A DNA stretch of 64,000 nucleotides from the NCBI RefSeq assembly GCF_051020765.1, contig NC_134929.1, forward strand, positions 2,692,786-2,756,785. The letters are read 5' to 3'. This DNA is from Lasioglossum baleicum (lineage: Eukaryota; Arthropoda; Insecta; Hymenoptera; Halictidae). A program made the position numbers and the translations under genes. This document shows, one piece after another, positions 52,912-64,000 of the stretch (position 1 is its first letter; every line of letters begins with the position of its first letter). The notes below the pieces were generated by a model. The model ran no database searches. It was not told where the DNA came from and saw only the letters and a list, made by a program, of their open reading frames with translations.

Positions 52912-55900
52912 CACCGACGAGATACTATTAAAGACTGCCAGCCCCTGTGTTATTCCGCGGGACCGGTAAGTGGGCGCGAGTGGGCGCGGGGATAACGGGA
53001 AAGTTACAGTGACCTGATATACCACAGCGGTAAAAGTTCCACAATCGACGAGATATTCGTCAAGTGGAAGAAGAATGATATAGTAGAATACTGACATTAC
53101 CCATTCTGTAATTGCCTTATAATACTATATGTATATGTATAATTCTCTTATTGTATTCTTATTTCCGTTATTATCACCATTGTAATAATTGTTTACAATA
53201 TAATCGATAGTTTATAGATGAAGGAAAAATGAAAGTAATTACTACGTAATATTCTACAAATGTATATTGGAATTTAAATAGTAATTTGAACATTATTGCG
53301 TTATATATAAAATAATGATTCTTAAAAAATATTCTGTTATGTTATGTAATGACAAAATTCAATCGTTCTTATTAAGATCGTTAGTAGGAAACAGAAAATT
53401 AATTTTTTTACTTATTTATCCCATACTTGTAATGCTCGATAGCATTATTGACTGCAATTATTAAAGCAGAGGTAGGAACAAGATAAAAGTATTAACTAAT
53501 TTTCGACGGCTCCTATCCATACAATGTTATTTAGAGGCAGTATTTCGTACGAAGATATCTAAAAAAATAATTCTATTTGACTCTATACGAATATTTCTTG
53601 CACCATATATGACGCTATTTAAAAAGTGCGTGTAACATTATTTTATTTCATTCTGAACTGAACCACTTCCTGAAACATGATTCATTTATGATTACATTGT
53701 GCGACGAGGCGAAGATCTAGCAGACGAAGTCGAAGTCGAAATCTTAAAAGAATAAGGACTCTCCGCGTCTCTTTTTTCCCGACGCTGTCCTTCTTTGTGT
53801 CCGAAACTTGCGTCGCTCATTGCATAAGCAAATATCATCGGAATTATATAATTTTGGTATCATTTTCATAAAAAGAAACAAAATTCACCAAATATGTTAA
53901 GGAAAATCCTATAAAAAAGTAATGATAAATAATTAAGCTTTGTTGTTTGATTAGTAGTCTCACACCGATATACCCGACCCGACCCGTATCATGTTACAAT
54001 CTTTCACTCCACTCCACGACGACCGAAGCCCCCGAGCTTCACTTCCCTTTTCTCCGTTCGTCATCATAGAATAGTGTTTCCTGAAAATTGAATGTCTCTG
54101 ACCAGACTCGAGTTTTCGACATTTATAGCAAGCTTGCTATAATCTTATCTTATTTGTCAAAATTTAGTTTTCTATTTAAAATATTTTGTTGTTAAAACTC
54201 ATTAATAGTTTTAAATAGTACTTGAATATATTTAAAATGATATTGGAATATTGGAATATTACAATTTGGAATGAAGGGCCTAGCCGGACGAGGTAGTCCT
54301 TCGAATTATTTAAACAGCCGTTGTGCCATTCAATTTTCGGTCCATTTTCCCCATTTACTTGTATTAATTTAATCATATAATTGCATTTAATTGAAATTGA
54401 TATTTGAGATTTTTTCCCGATTTTTTGGTTCAAAATGTTAATTACACAAAGTGAAAAACACGCAAAAATTCGACAAATGCAGGTTTTTTAGAGAAATTGA
54501 AAAATAGCATTGATCATATTTTCAGACTATCAACATATGTAACAGAACTTTTTTTACGACAGCTCGTAAACGAGAAAGAGGGACTGAGGTACGAGGCAGC
54601 CGACACAGTTCAAAAGGCTGCGTACCGATTACATTAATGCACATTATTGCACATAGGAAAGTTTTTTATTTTTCAATCTTTTTTTACGGAATTACCAACG
54701 TATTTGTTAGATCCTTCTAATTAAAATGAGCCTAAATACGGCATAATTTGAGCCATATTTACTTATTTAAAGTGTGATTATAATTACCTAATATAGGTTA
54801 TTATAATAGGTCATTTAATATAATATATTTATAATTATAAATAATTTAGGGATGTGCGGGCCGCTCGATGTTCGTTTTCGAGTCGGGTCGGGTCGCAGAA
54901 AGTCCGGCGGCCCTTCGATTCGACTTCGAATTCGTCGGGCGGGTACGAAAAGAATCGAACAAGTTCGGGCGGACGAGTTATTGCGTTATCCGAGATTCAA
55001 ATACTCTGCGTTCTTATGACATAGATAATGGTAATAATGGTTTTCTTTCTTTACTTATAACGTGATTTTTAATATACTTGGTTTTTTTATAACTACATTA
55101 GGTATATTCGCCAAACGCGTGCTCTTTATTTGTATTAAAGCTCGAATAATGCACGTTTCATGTGAAAAACTTAAAAGACAATATTTCTAGCTTTTTAACG
55201 AATTTTCTCCGAATGAACTTAGATATGTATCGATAATATCATTAAAATGTCTTTACGGAAGTTATACAATACACCTAGAAGATTACAATATGGTAAAGTA
55301 TGGCAATAATTAAAAACGAAATATAAATATAAACATTATACGTATTATATTTCGTGTTTATATTTTATTCTGTATTATCTATAGGCTCTATATAATTAAC
55401 TTCCCGATTTTATAGGGAAGTTATTGTAATGACCCCGAAAATCGAAAATCGATTTTTTAGCAGATCTTCACGTTTCATGGTCATTGCAGTCATTTTAGAC
55501 TATTTTCAGCAAAATGTTCGTATATGTGTGTGTGTGTGCGCGCGCGCGTATGGCCGTTTCTATGTACTCAAATTTTTCGTTAACGTTTTCAGAAAAAGTA
55601 ACAACGCGATCAGGATGATGAATGATGCAATCGATATGCCCCGCTGTAACATAGAGCTGATTAGATTTTGGTCCATTTTGGTCAAGTAGTTTTTTAGTTT
55701 TTTTAGTTTTTTCGAAAGAAGTTCATTCAACAATGCAATTTATACGAGAGAACCGAAAGTTTCCACCGAAGAAACAAACATAATTACACAAAAAATTTTT
55801 TTTCGATTTCTTTAAAATTTAAAAAAAAAAATTTTTTTTAAATTTTTTTTTGTACCTTACGATGATGTTTTTGCTTACAATAATCGAAAATTATCCCAAT

Positions 55901-56411
55901 GCAAGAGTGAGTTAATCATCTCTACTCCCGAGAATACATTTTCAAAGAATATCGATGAAAGTACAAAAAAAAATTTATATTACAATCTTTAAAAAAACAA
56001 TCAGTTCATACTGCAAACCCGGATAATGAGGAGTTGTATCGTTTGCGAAAAACTAATTAAGACAATTTATTTTGCAACATTAGTATGCTCTAACAAGGAA
56101 CCAAGCGAGCAACGAGCCTGCGATGTTCGTTTAATGCGACGCCATATAGCAAACATTTTGATAAGTAGAAAACTATTGAATTTCGCTGAAAACGTATAAT
56201 CTTCTTAAAACGTACACTTAATAATGATAATAATATACTGCAACTAACAAATCGGGAAGTTCTTTGTGTGGCTCGTGGAGAGTCACACACCAAATAAAAA
56301 AAAAAACATTAATAGCTATAGGTACTACTAGCCATGCGTACCACTAACCCTTTCGCAAGAGCAGTCCTATCCGCGAGCGAGCGAAGCGAGCGAGCAACAA
56401 TAACCCTCTAG
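52912..56411 (-). mobile_element. DNA transposon X, copy C (truncated) with Helitron
   Basis: Starts CACCGACGAGATAC and follows copy B through the empty site for the Tudor retrotransposon (near 53949) and the empty CTAT site (near 54525). It ends with a Helitron (about 55396-56411, CTAG at 56408-56411) from which the helicase fragment is deleted near 56005. The rest of X is missing. Confidence 0.82.
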
Positions 56412-56459
56412 TTTGTTATTTGTTTTTATTTATTTAAACAATTATTTTCTTAATAAATT

Positions 56460-57952
56460 TGTAACAGACCTACATAACGTAGGCCCGTTACGAATAAACC
56501 CCTAGCAAACCTCCACCGGTTATACACAACGTCGCGATCTAGTAACGTACCACCGGCCTCCTGTCACAACAACAACACCGCCCGTACCGCACGTACCCCG
56601 CACCCAGGCCCGTATTCCAACGGGAATCCAAATCAAATTTCCAAAATACTGTTCGAAAGACGGTATACGTCATTATCAAAATACCGCACCGCACCACCAT
56701 CCCTTACCACCAAACCATCCCTATAAAAGCCGTCGCGAACAGACTAGAATCACCTGAGTCTGCCAGCAGTTATCCAGGGACAACATCGTGCGATATTCCA
56801 GTGCTGTGAGTATTCTACCTGTAACCGTTGTCCACGTCTCCGCCGTTATCGGCATCCTGGTTCCGCTGGTACGAGCCGTGCTCTACCTCGAACACCCGGT
56901 GCGTCACCGGTCTCTTTCGCTAGGCGCGTCGCCTCCGAGAGTCGACGATTAAGAAGCGGTGTGTCACCCCTTCGGCCTCGTCGGAACCCTGCCGACCTGC
57001 CCGTCCGCTGGTGCGAGCCGTGCTCCACCTCGAACACCCGGTGCGTCACCGGTCACTTTCGCCAGGCACGTCGCCTCCGAGAGCCAGCGAATAAGAAGCG
57101 GTGCGTCACCCCTTTGACTTCGTTGGAGAACCTCCTGTCCAGTATCCTGTACTTCCGCTGGTGCGAGCTGTGCTCCACCTCGAACACCCGGTGCGTCACC
57201 GGTCACTTTCGCCAGGCGCGTCGCCTCCGAGAGCCGACGAACAAGAAGCGGTGCGTCACCCTTTGACTTCGTCGGAGAACCTCCTGTCCAGTTATCCTGT
57301 CGCTCCGCTGGTGCGAGTTGTACTCCACCTCGAACATACCCGGTGCGTCACCGGTATATTTCGTGAGACGCGTCGTCCACGAAATCGGCCGAACTAGAAG
57401 TGGTGCGTCACCCTTCGACGTCGCCTAAGAACCGCCTAGAAAGTTACCCTCGTGAGGCGAGTCGCCCACGAGGCCAGTCGAGCCAGACAAGGTGCGTCAC
57501 CTTGACCGAACTCCCTGAACGACTGTCCGGAGGAACTTCGATGACCCGTGCGTCACGGACATCGAAGGACCACTACAACCCGGCCTAGGTAGGGAGATCA
57601 CGACGACAGTCGCGATCTAATCCTACTCCTGTCCATCCTGCCTGCACCCTACGCCTCTTACAGGTAGTACTCTCACGGTCACACGTTTTAAACTCACGGG
57701 CACCGTAGCATTATCACCGTGCAGTATATCCTGAGGAACCGTATCCTGAGGCACCGTAGCTTACGCGTCCGAAAGGCAGCGAGTATAATTTATTTACCCG
57801 CAACCGACTCGTCTCAGTTATTTCACCCGTACCGACTCCGTTCCTCGCGTCGTCACTCCACTTGTCGTTTAGAACCCTGGGTCGGCGAGCTGTTGAACAC
57901 CAAGGAGCCCGAACGCGAGGAAGCCGAACGACGACGAAACACACCTGTTTCA
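56460..57952 (+). mobile_element. Probable solo LTR, 1.49 kb, AATT duplication
   Basis: TGTAACAGACC...CCTGTTTCA with AATT on both sides (56456-56459 and 57953-57956). TATAAAA at 56722-56728 indicates plus orientation. The transcribed part contains the GTGCGTCAC minisatellite. The termini are only a weak inverted repeat and the AATT flank is AT-rich, so the boundaries are less secure than for the other LTRs. Confidence 0.65.
56870..57560 (+). repeat. 130-bp minisatellite with covarying GTGCGTCAC hairpins
   Basis: About four to five units sharing GGTGCGAGCYGTGCTCCACC, CGAACACCCGGTGCGTCACC and GGCGCGTCGCC. The GTGCGTCAC core is flanked by paired changes: CCGGTG/CACCGG, AAGGTG/CACCTT, CCGTG/CACGG. 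A second hairpin type covaries as well: TTTCGTG/CACGAAA at 57359-57384 and CCTCGTG/CACGAGG at 57448-57473, both enclosing a second stem (GACG/CGTC, GGCG/CGCC). CTTTCG/CGAGAG occurs at 57206-57233. Confidence 0.85.
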
Positions 57953-57956
57953 AATT

Positions 57957-58124
57957 ATTAGAATAATAATTCAAATAGAAAAATATATAAATTTATTTAT
58001 TTGAACCAGTGATGAGCAACCCCCGCGGACTGCAGTGGGCCAAAAGTGAAAACAAGAATACGCGCGGACCGCAACCGGCAACGGACGCAATTGTTGGAAG
58101 TAATAATTGAAAATCGGCGACTAA
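57957..58124. other. Short AT-rich spacer
   Basis: No feature recognised apart from a TAA at 58122-58124 that could be a Harbinger target base triplet. Confidence 0.5.
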
Positions 58125-58355
58125 GGCCCTATATTCACGATGCGTCGCGTCAGAGACGCGTACGCGACGAAATATCGATTGCTGTACGTTTCAGTGCTGC
58201 AACCAATGTAAAATAATTGACGCGTGTCCACGAACCGTCATCGTCGCGTAATCGTCGCTACATTCAGCCGTCATTATGATTAGCGTACGATGCCGCAATC
58301 GTCTATACACGAAGCGTAGAACAAACTTCACGTTATTTACGAAAAGCGAACAAAG
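58125..58355 (+). mobile_element. Left terminus and 5' region of a PIF/Harbinger element
   Basis: GGCCCTATATTCACGATGCG follows TAA (58122-58124) and leads within 230 bases to the transposase ATG. Inner inverted words (GTCGCGTC/GACGCG) look like transposase sites. The matching right terminus was not found downstream, so the element may be truncated or rearranged. Confidence 0.55.
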
Positions 58356-60125
58356 ATGTCGAGCGACGAGGAGAATGTGATTTTTTATAATTATATTCGA
58401 CGGAGAAGAAGAAGAACAAGAAAATTCTGGGTGCACCCTTACATTCGCAATAATATTAACTGCAGAATATTTGTGGCTGCAAGAGAATTAGCAGAAGACG
58501 ATGCTTTTCAAGCATTGTACAGAATGCGCAAGGCTACGTACAAGAATCTTGTACGAATAGTGGGGCCAAGCATAGCAAGACAAAATACAAATATGCGAGA
58601 ATGTGTGAGTCCTGAAGAAAGGATTTTGATAACGTTAAGGTAGGCAAATAAAATTAAATTGTTTATAATTGTTCCGGAATTCCACGTTTCGATTGTCGAG
58701 CGTCCAAATACAAACGCGGCTCGATAAAAACAATCGATCTCTCGCCTCGATCGATAGCGCCGCGCGTACCCGTTACGATTACGGATCGAACTGTCGTAAC
58801 GTCCTTTTAGCACTCTCGATGAATACATTGAACGAACCAGACGTAATCTTTAGCACGCGATTAAATCCGTTTTCTTAGTTCGAACGTACAACTGTATAAC
58901 CGCGCCTATCGCGTTTTGGTGAATCGTCAACTAATTACGGGTCGGTGTCTATCGCTATCGTGCTGATCGCAGGATTATAGTAAAAAGTGATTATAATTAA
59001 GCGAGCAATAAAGACTCTTTTGTGTGACCAAAGCATCCGGCTTCTTTCACCAACACCTCACTACATATCCTTGTCAGGATAGTTCTAACTATCCACCCCT
59101 TCTTCGCCTCCGCGCAAACAATAATAAATTATTAATATTATCAATATAAGTAAAGGACTGTGTTTCGAATACAAAGACAAGGTCAAAGATATTTCGTTTT
59201 CAGATACCTGGCAACAGGTTGTACTTTCGTATCACTGGGACTCTACTTTGCAAGAGGAGTATCTACTATAGCGAGAGGTGTAGCGGAAACTACAGAAGCA
59301 ATCTGGACTGCCCTAAAAGATTTATATATGCCCATTCCTAGTATGGAAAAGTGGAAAGAAATTGCAGAAAAATATTCGGAATTGTGGAATTTACCAAATT
59401 GTTTGGGGGCTATTGATGGAAAGCATATTAGAATTCAGAAATTTCCAAATTCGGGATGCACAAACTTTAATTACAAAGGATATCATTCCGTAATTTTATT
59501 GGGTTGCAGTGATGTAGATGGCTGCTTTATATCCATCGAATGTGGTTTCGCAGGGAGAAATAGCGATGGAGGTATATTCCGCACATCGGCATTAGGTCGT
59601 TGGTTGGAAAGAGATGGCATCAATATTCCTATGTCGTCGCGATTACCACATGATGAAGAAAACAACCCATTTCCATATTATTTCGTTGTCGATAACGCTT
59701 TTCCTTTGCGAAAAAATTTAATGAGACCGTATGCCCAGAGAGGCCTCAATAACAAAAAAAGGATTTTTAATTACAGATTAAGCCGAGGCAGAAAGAACAT
59801 AGAATGCACATTTGGCATGTTAACGCAAAAATTTCAAGTATTTTTGACTCCTATTCGATGCCGTAAATATGAAACTATAGTTTCTATAATAAAATGTGCT
59901 TGTGTACTTCACAATTACATTCGAAGAAATGATGGACTCCCATACGGAATTAATTCAAATAATCCAACAGTTTCTTCTGCAACGCGTAGAAATATTCCCA
60001 ATTTACGGGAAAATATTAACAATTCTGGGCGACCTTCTGCGCTAATTTTACGCGACTACTTAGCGAATTATTTTTTAAAACCACAGGTTGCTGTGCCATG
60101 GCAGTGGAATGTCTGTATTAATTGA
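58356..60125 (+). CDS. PIF/Harbinger transposase, two exons
   Basis: Exon 1 is 58356-58639 and exon 2 is 59204-60125; the junction keeps frame (284 + 922 nt, 401 residues). The intron starts GTAGGC and ends TTTTCAG. Exon 1 encodes a basic, Arg-rich N-terminus and a helical DNA-binding region. Exon 2 holds the DDE nuclease: D in LGAIDGKHIRI, D in YYFVVDNAFPLRKN, E in GRKNIECTFGML. The nuclease excises and inserts the element at TWA sites, normally with a MADF/Myb-like partner. All three catalytic residues and an uninterrupted frame are present, so it may be active. The intron has been enlarged by a solo LTR. Confidence 0.92.
58670..59120 (+). mobile_element. Solo LTR in the transposase intron, ATAAT duplication
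   Basis: TGTTCCGGAATTCC...CGCGCAAACA, 451 bp, flanked by ATAAT (58665-58669 and 59121-59125). A 5-bp duplication and TGTT/AACA ends suggest BEL/Pao or copia type. AATAAA lies near 59008, supporting plus orientation. The intron before insertion would have been about 108 bp. Confidence 0.85.
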
Positions 60126-60129
60126 AAAA

Positions 60130-60312
60130 TACGCACCTGAAACAATAAGATTCTTGTACGTAGTCTTGCGCATTCTGTAAAATGCTTGAAATTTAACATC
60201 GTCTTCTGCTAACTCTCTTGTAGCCACAAATATTCGGCAGTTAATATTATTGCGAATGTAAGGGTGCACCCAAAATTTTCTTGTTCTTCTTCTTCTCCGT
60301 CGAATGTAATTA
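60130..60312 (-). pseudogene. Inverted fragment of Harbinger exon 1
   Basis: The minus strand reads MHPYIRNNINCRIFVATREL and continues like exon 1 at about 58420-58560, with several substitutions and a small insertion. It lies directly after the stop of the intact transposase, tail to tail, so a second diverged Harbinger copy has been joined here. Confidence 0.88.
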
Positions 60313-60780
60313 TAAAAATTGAAAATATATTAAATAAAAAAGTTTTAAAAATGCCTTTTTTATTTTTGCATGTAACCTTGTAAATTATAATTTTTGGAAA
60401 ATCTTTTTTTCATATCATTTCATAAACCAATGCTTCGAATTGATTATAAAAAATCAGGTTGTTTGGTACAATTATAAAAACGTTATTATGTTTCAAGTGG
60501 CGTTCGAATACTTTCGTGACTCACTGTATATGTATGTAGAATGTAGATATACGGCAATGTACGCCTAGCGTACGACACTGTCGTACGACAGGCGTCATGA
60601 TGAATGAAGATTGCTACCAATATCGAGATATCGCTTCACGAGCGGGTTTTCATTGTTTTACATTAACCTATAGATGTTTTTTCACCTACGCGTTGCATAG
60701 ATACAATTATTTTTCATTATTATTCAACATATTATTCATTGTTTTTATTGGTTCAGTTAATATTTAATTATTGTTTGTTT
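60313..60780. other. AT-rich sequence without a recognised gene
   Basis: Contains a short hairpin of GTACGCC/GTACGAC words near 60565-60600. No coding signal. Confidence 0.5.
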
Positions 60781-60817
60781 CTTGTTGAATTGTGCTACTA
60801 TTTGTACAAAAGCAAAC

Positions 60818-61003
60818 ATGTGTGAAATTACATCGTTTGTACAATTGATAGAAAGGTATCCTTGTTTGTATAATCATACATTATCGGAGTATGCAAAGAA
60901 GGATATTACGGAAAAGGCGTGGAATGAAGTGGCGAACGAAATAAAGTGGCCTGGTAAATATTATTATACAAAAGCACATCCCGTTGCTAAATATGTACAG
61001 TGA
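60818..61003 (+). pseudogene. MADF-domain fragment, Harbinger partner protein
   Basis: From MCEITSFVQLIERYPCLYNH to AWNEVANEIKW the 61 codons follow the start of a MADF/SANT-like DNA-binding domain (FVxLIExYPxLY...AWxxVAxEI). PIF/Harbinger elements carry such a second protein. The frame ends at 61003 where a dispersed repeat begins, so the domain is truncated. Confidence 0.75.
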
Positions 61004-61009
61004 CTCAGA

Positions 61010-61245
61010 AAAATATTCGGACGTTCTAAAAAAGACGATAACTTCTTTAATATTGTACTATACGATTTGAACTTTTTTGGGAAGCTAGAGCAATTAGTTT
61101 TTACTACATAATGTGAACAAATTTTTTTTCAAAAATATCAATTGATCGGAATTATATAAAAAATACTAAAAGTTGCATTTTACAACTTTTTTATGTGGTC
61201 TATATTGAAAATTTAAAAAATAATTTTTGTTGATCTATGTCAACT
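61010..61245 (-). repeat. Dispersed AT-rich repeat family, inverted copy
   Basis: Complement of the family at 14985-15220 and 41085-41315 (TACTAAAAGTTGCATTTTAC, ATTGTACTATACGATTTGAA). Its edge coincides with truncation of the MADF ORF. Confidence 0.7.
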
Positions 61246-62040
61246 GTGTATGTTCCGTCGCACAGGAATAGAATTCGTAGGTTTCCTTCGGACAGGATTT
61301 ATGATGCGAACGTGCCTAAATATCCTCCTCAAGGATTAAACAAACTAGGATCATTCGGCGACCAGTCAAGGCAGCTGTTTAACGTTCAGTTTTTATACAC
61401 CCTCGAAATTACAACGTGTCATAAAGGGCATAGCCGATTAAGATGTTCAAAACTGCCCTTAGAGGTTTTTCAATGGCTCTTGAACCATTCGAAAGCTGAC
61501 CAATAAAAACCCATCTGAGTAAAATTTCAGTCCTCTAGCTTGCTCGTGAGGGTAGTTATAGGGTAAATTAGATTTCGCGCTTTTCTGCTCATTTTCCGCT
61601 CTCGGATGTTTTCTAAAATTCTAAAAAAAATGTGGCACGTGTCGGGTCTTAAGACGCATTTTATAGAATTTTTTCAGATTTTTTGGTTGCAAACTATGGT
61701 CGTGAAAAATGAAAAACACTCAAAACGTCGGAAAAATGAATATTTCTCAAAAATATGAAAACATGCTATTTTACTGTTTAGTGCCCTAATAAGCTACCAT
61801 GAAAAGCAGTGTCCTCGATTTTTTTCAGATTTTTTGTTGTGGGAGATCATTGTCAAAAACAATAAAAACCAAACTGCTTCGACGTTTTTGCTGCTAGAAG
61901 GAAAGCTAGACTTGCAGGTTCTACCGTGGGGGTACATTAAGCTCTAATTAGTGTTACTACATTGAATTGGGCAATTTTTTAACCTCAGAAATGCGATTTG
62001 AGAGAGTAAAAAAATCGTCTCCTGTGGAATATATACCAAA
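61246..62040. other. No recognised gene
   Basis: Imperfectly repeated phrases on TTTTTCAGATTTTTTG (near 61670 and 61825) suggest repeat-derived sequence. No protein family recognised. Confidence 0.5.
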
Positions 62041-62062
62041 ATGTTCGAAGCGCTCACAACAT

Positions 62063-62135
62063 CACAGGTTGGCGCAATGGTTAAGGCGTCGGATTACGGA
62101 GTGGATATGCTAGGGTTCAAATCCTGCCCACCACG
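62063..62135 (+). repeat. tRNA-Arg(ACG)-like pseudogene or SINE head
   Basis: Box A TGGCGCAATGG and box B GGTTCAAATCC are intact, the D stem pairs, and the anticodon loop reads TTACGGA, giving ACG as in arginine tRNA. The anticodon, T and acceptor stems are mispaired, so it is not a functional tRNA. A run of nine T follows, as for pol III termination. Confidence 0.7.
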
Positions 62136-62652
62136 AAGTTTTTTTTTCCATGCCTTATTTTTTATTTTCTCAATTTTTTATTATATGGTTTACATATATG
62201 ATTTTAATAATATTTTTTCATGTTTTAAAAATATTTAAATAATATTTTTTAGTAAAATACATACAAAAATAATTTTGGAGTATTTAGTATTTCCGGCTGA
62301 TGTGTCGTGATTTTACTTGGAATTTAATAATATTATGTTGTTGAATTAAATAATGAATAATTGTATTATTCAGTTGCATTTTCTAAAACACCTTAATATC
62401 ATGTGCTGAAAACGGCTTTTTAAAAAATAGCTTCGCTTTCGACTGCCTCATAAACCGTTTGAACTATATGCACGTCAAATGTTTTATTGTGAGTGCTGTT
62501 GGCCACGGTTTACCTGAGATGTGCAAATGTTTGGAGCTATGGGATGATGATCGTCCGAAGGCTTCGATTTCAGTTTTCTGTGTGCTACCATAGAGTGAAT
62601 TTCAGAAAGACATTTTACTTATTGTTAGACTTCTGAAGGATTTGAATTTAGA

Positions 62653-64000
62653 ATGTCTAAAGTAATTTTGCAAACTATGGATAGCGATCCAAAATGTGTA
62701 AAATGTAAACGATTTATACGTAAAGTGCGAGGCCAAAAAAAAGTGATCAGGACAGAAGTTCAGGCTAGAGAATATTCGGATATTTTGAAAAAAGTGGTGC
62801 AAGTTGGTGATATTTTATGTAAAAGTTGCCGTGTTTTCGTATTTTTTTGTAAAGAAAGTGTACATCAGAGAGCTTTCCGATCTCGATCTTCTGCCTCCAC
62901 GTCCGCGGATATCTCCAATTCGTTTCAACCCCCTTCGATTGAGGCATCTTCAGCCTCCACGTCCGCGGATATCGCTAATTCGTTCCAACCCCCCTCTGTT
63001 GAGGCGCTTTCAGCCTCCACGTCCATGGATTTATCAGATTTGTTTCCACCCGCCTCAGTTGAGGCACCTTCAGCCTCCACATCCGCAGACATCGCCGATT
63101 CGTTTCAACCCCCTTCAATTGAGGCACCTTCAGCCTCCACATCCGCGGACATCGCTAATTCGTTCCAACCCCCCTCTGTTGAGGCGCTTTCAGCCTCCAC
63201 GTCCATGGATTTATGAGATTTGTTTCCACCCGCCTCAGTTGAGGCACCTTCAGCCTCCACATCCGCAGACATCGCCGATTCGTTTCAACCCCCTTCAATT
63301 GAGGCACCTTCAGCCTCCACATCCGCGGACATCGCTAATTCGTTCCAACCCCCCTCTGTTGAGGCACTTTCAGCCTCCACGTTCATGGACTTTTCAGATT
63401 TGTTTCAACCCCCCTCGATTGAGGCACCTTCAGCCTCCACGTCCATGGACATTTCGCATTCATTTCAACCCCCCTCGGTTCAAGCATTTTCAACTTCCTC
63501 GTTTATTAACGAATCGCATTCGTCATTAGTCGAAAGTACCTCTAGTACGCACTCAACGACAGGTGACCCTACATTTACAACTTTTAACCGTCCCGTTAGA
63601 CCAGATCCTCAATATATTGAAATGCCATTTTCCAGAGTAGTTTCTACGCATGCCTATTGCTTTGTGTGTGGTTCGAAAACAAATATTTCCACGATTCCAC
63701 CTGAAGCTAGAAAACAGGTGTTTATTTTTAGAAGATTATACATTCCCAAAGAAAATTGGTGCTGCCCCGAACATTTAATAAAAAAACGTTTCATTCAAGA
63801 CGTAATTCCAACTCTAAGAATTTATTCAAACAGTAGTTTAGTTGACGCAGATGAACTTCGCGATTATTTTGAATATCTTTCAGTTACCAACGATTCCACT
63901 ATTCATGATAAAGTTGGTGATTTTACATTATCTGAAGAGAGACTCAGAATATTCACGGGGTTCACATGGGAGAATCTCATCGAACTCCGTGAAATGATGA
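62653..64000 (+). pseudogene. Zinc-finger, repeat-rich transposon-type ORF (premature stop; cut by window)
   Basis: Starts MSKVILQTMDSDPKCVKCKR with two CxxC pairs, then nine to ten tandem 20-residue repeats of the form SASTSADIANSFQPPSVEAP. A second Cys-rich module follows (YCFVCGSKTNIS...WCCPEHL) and the frame continues as TLSEERLRIFTGFTWENLIE, which resembles the helix-turn-helix that precedes DDE_4-type (ISL2EU/Harbinger-like) transposases in insects. A TGA at 63214-63216 interrupts the frame; sister repeats have TCA there, so a single C to G change explains it. The catalytic part would lie beyond 64000. Family call is tentative. Confidence 0.6.
62888..63485 (+). repeat. 60-bp coding minisatellite with 180-bp higher-order period
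   Basis: About ten 60-bp units encode the SASTS repeats. Triplets of units (63001-63180 and 63181-63360) are nearly identical, showing recent duplication by 180 bp. Confidence 0.95.

Noticed and set aside
62063..62135. A functional tRNA-Arg gene
   Set aside because: Anticodon, T and acceptor stems do not pair; only the promoter boxes survive.

Overview
The window is transposon-dense insect genomic DNA, and I recognise no host gene in it. Spliced PIF/Harbinger transposase, Ty3 and copia retrotransposons, Helitron helicase remnants and tRNA-like pol III boxes mark it as animal. The mix of families resembles an ant or other hymenopteran, but that is inference.

Layout. 1-8393: minus-strand Ty3/gypsy element (decayed pol, intact gag, long leader, PBS, one LTR), with a foreign solo LTR (4546-5748) in its leader. 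8640-15383: tRNA-like sequence, a small foldback, a 2.9-kb TA-flanked foldback, and a mirror-image pair around a (TATAA)n array. 15384-38756: one nested insertion. A 4.5-kb non-autonomous DNA transposon (called X here; copy A) carries an 11.3-kb LTR retrotransposon, and its right terminal repeat holds a second, inverted X (copy B) bearing a solo LTR and a Helitron. 38912-48334: a broken copia element split by an X-derived MITE, a second TIR element (Y) and X copy D. 48335-52765: a mostly palindromic element (Z) with a nested Harbinger-type element. 52912-56411: X copy C. 56460-57952: a probable solo LTR. 58125-61003: Harbinger transposase gene with a solo LTR in its intron, then Harbinger fragments. 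62653-end: N-terminal part of a zinc-finger, repeat-rich transposon-type ORF.

Main result. The retrotransposon at 18890-30220 looks young: its 1,261-bp LTRs appear identical, it has a 4-bp target duplication, and two empty sites lie in the same window. It encodes Gag, Pol and an Env-like protein, then two extra ORFs. The last is a complete extended Tudor domain, a fold typical of the piRNA pathway, placed at an ATGA stop-start overlap behind a small basic ORF. Its LTRs hold ten 33-nt units, each able to form the same two-stem hairpin, with compensatory changes in both stems. A related solo LTR (43643-44709) repeats this pattern, and a different LTR (56460-57952) shows an analogous covarying array. 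A second hairpin array lies between the PBS and gag.

Together these suggest an envelope-bearing retroelement with structured leader RNA and a captured Tudor module that might interact with host piRNA silencing. The domain calls and hairpins can be read from the sequence; the biological role is inference.
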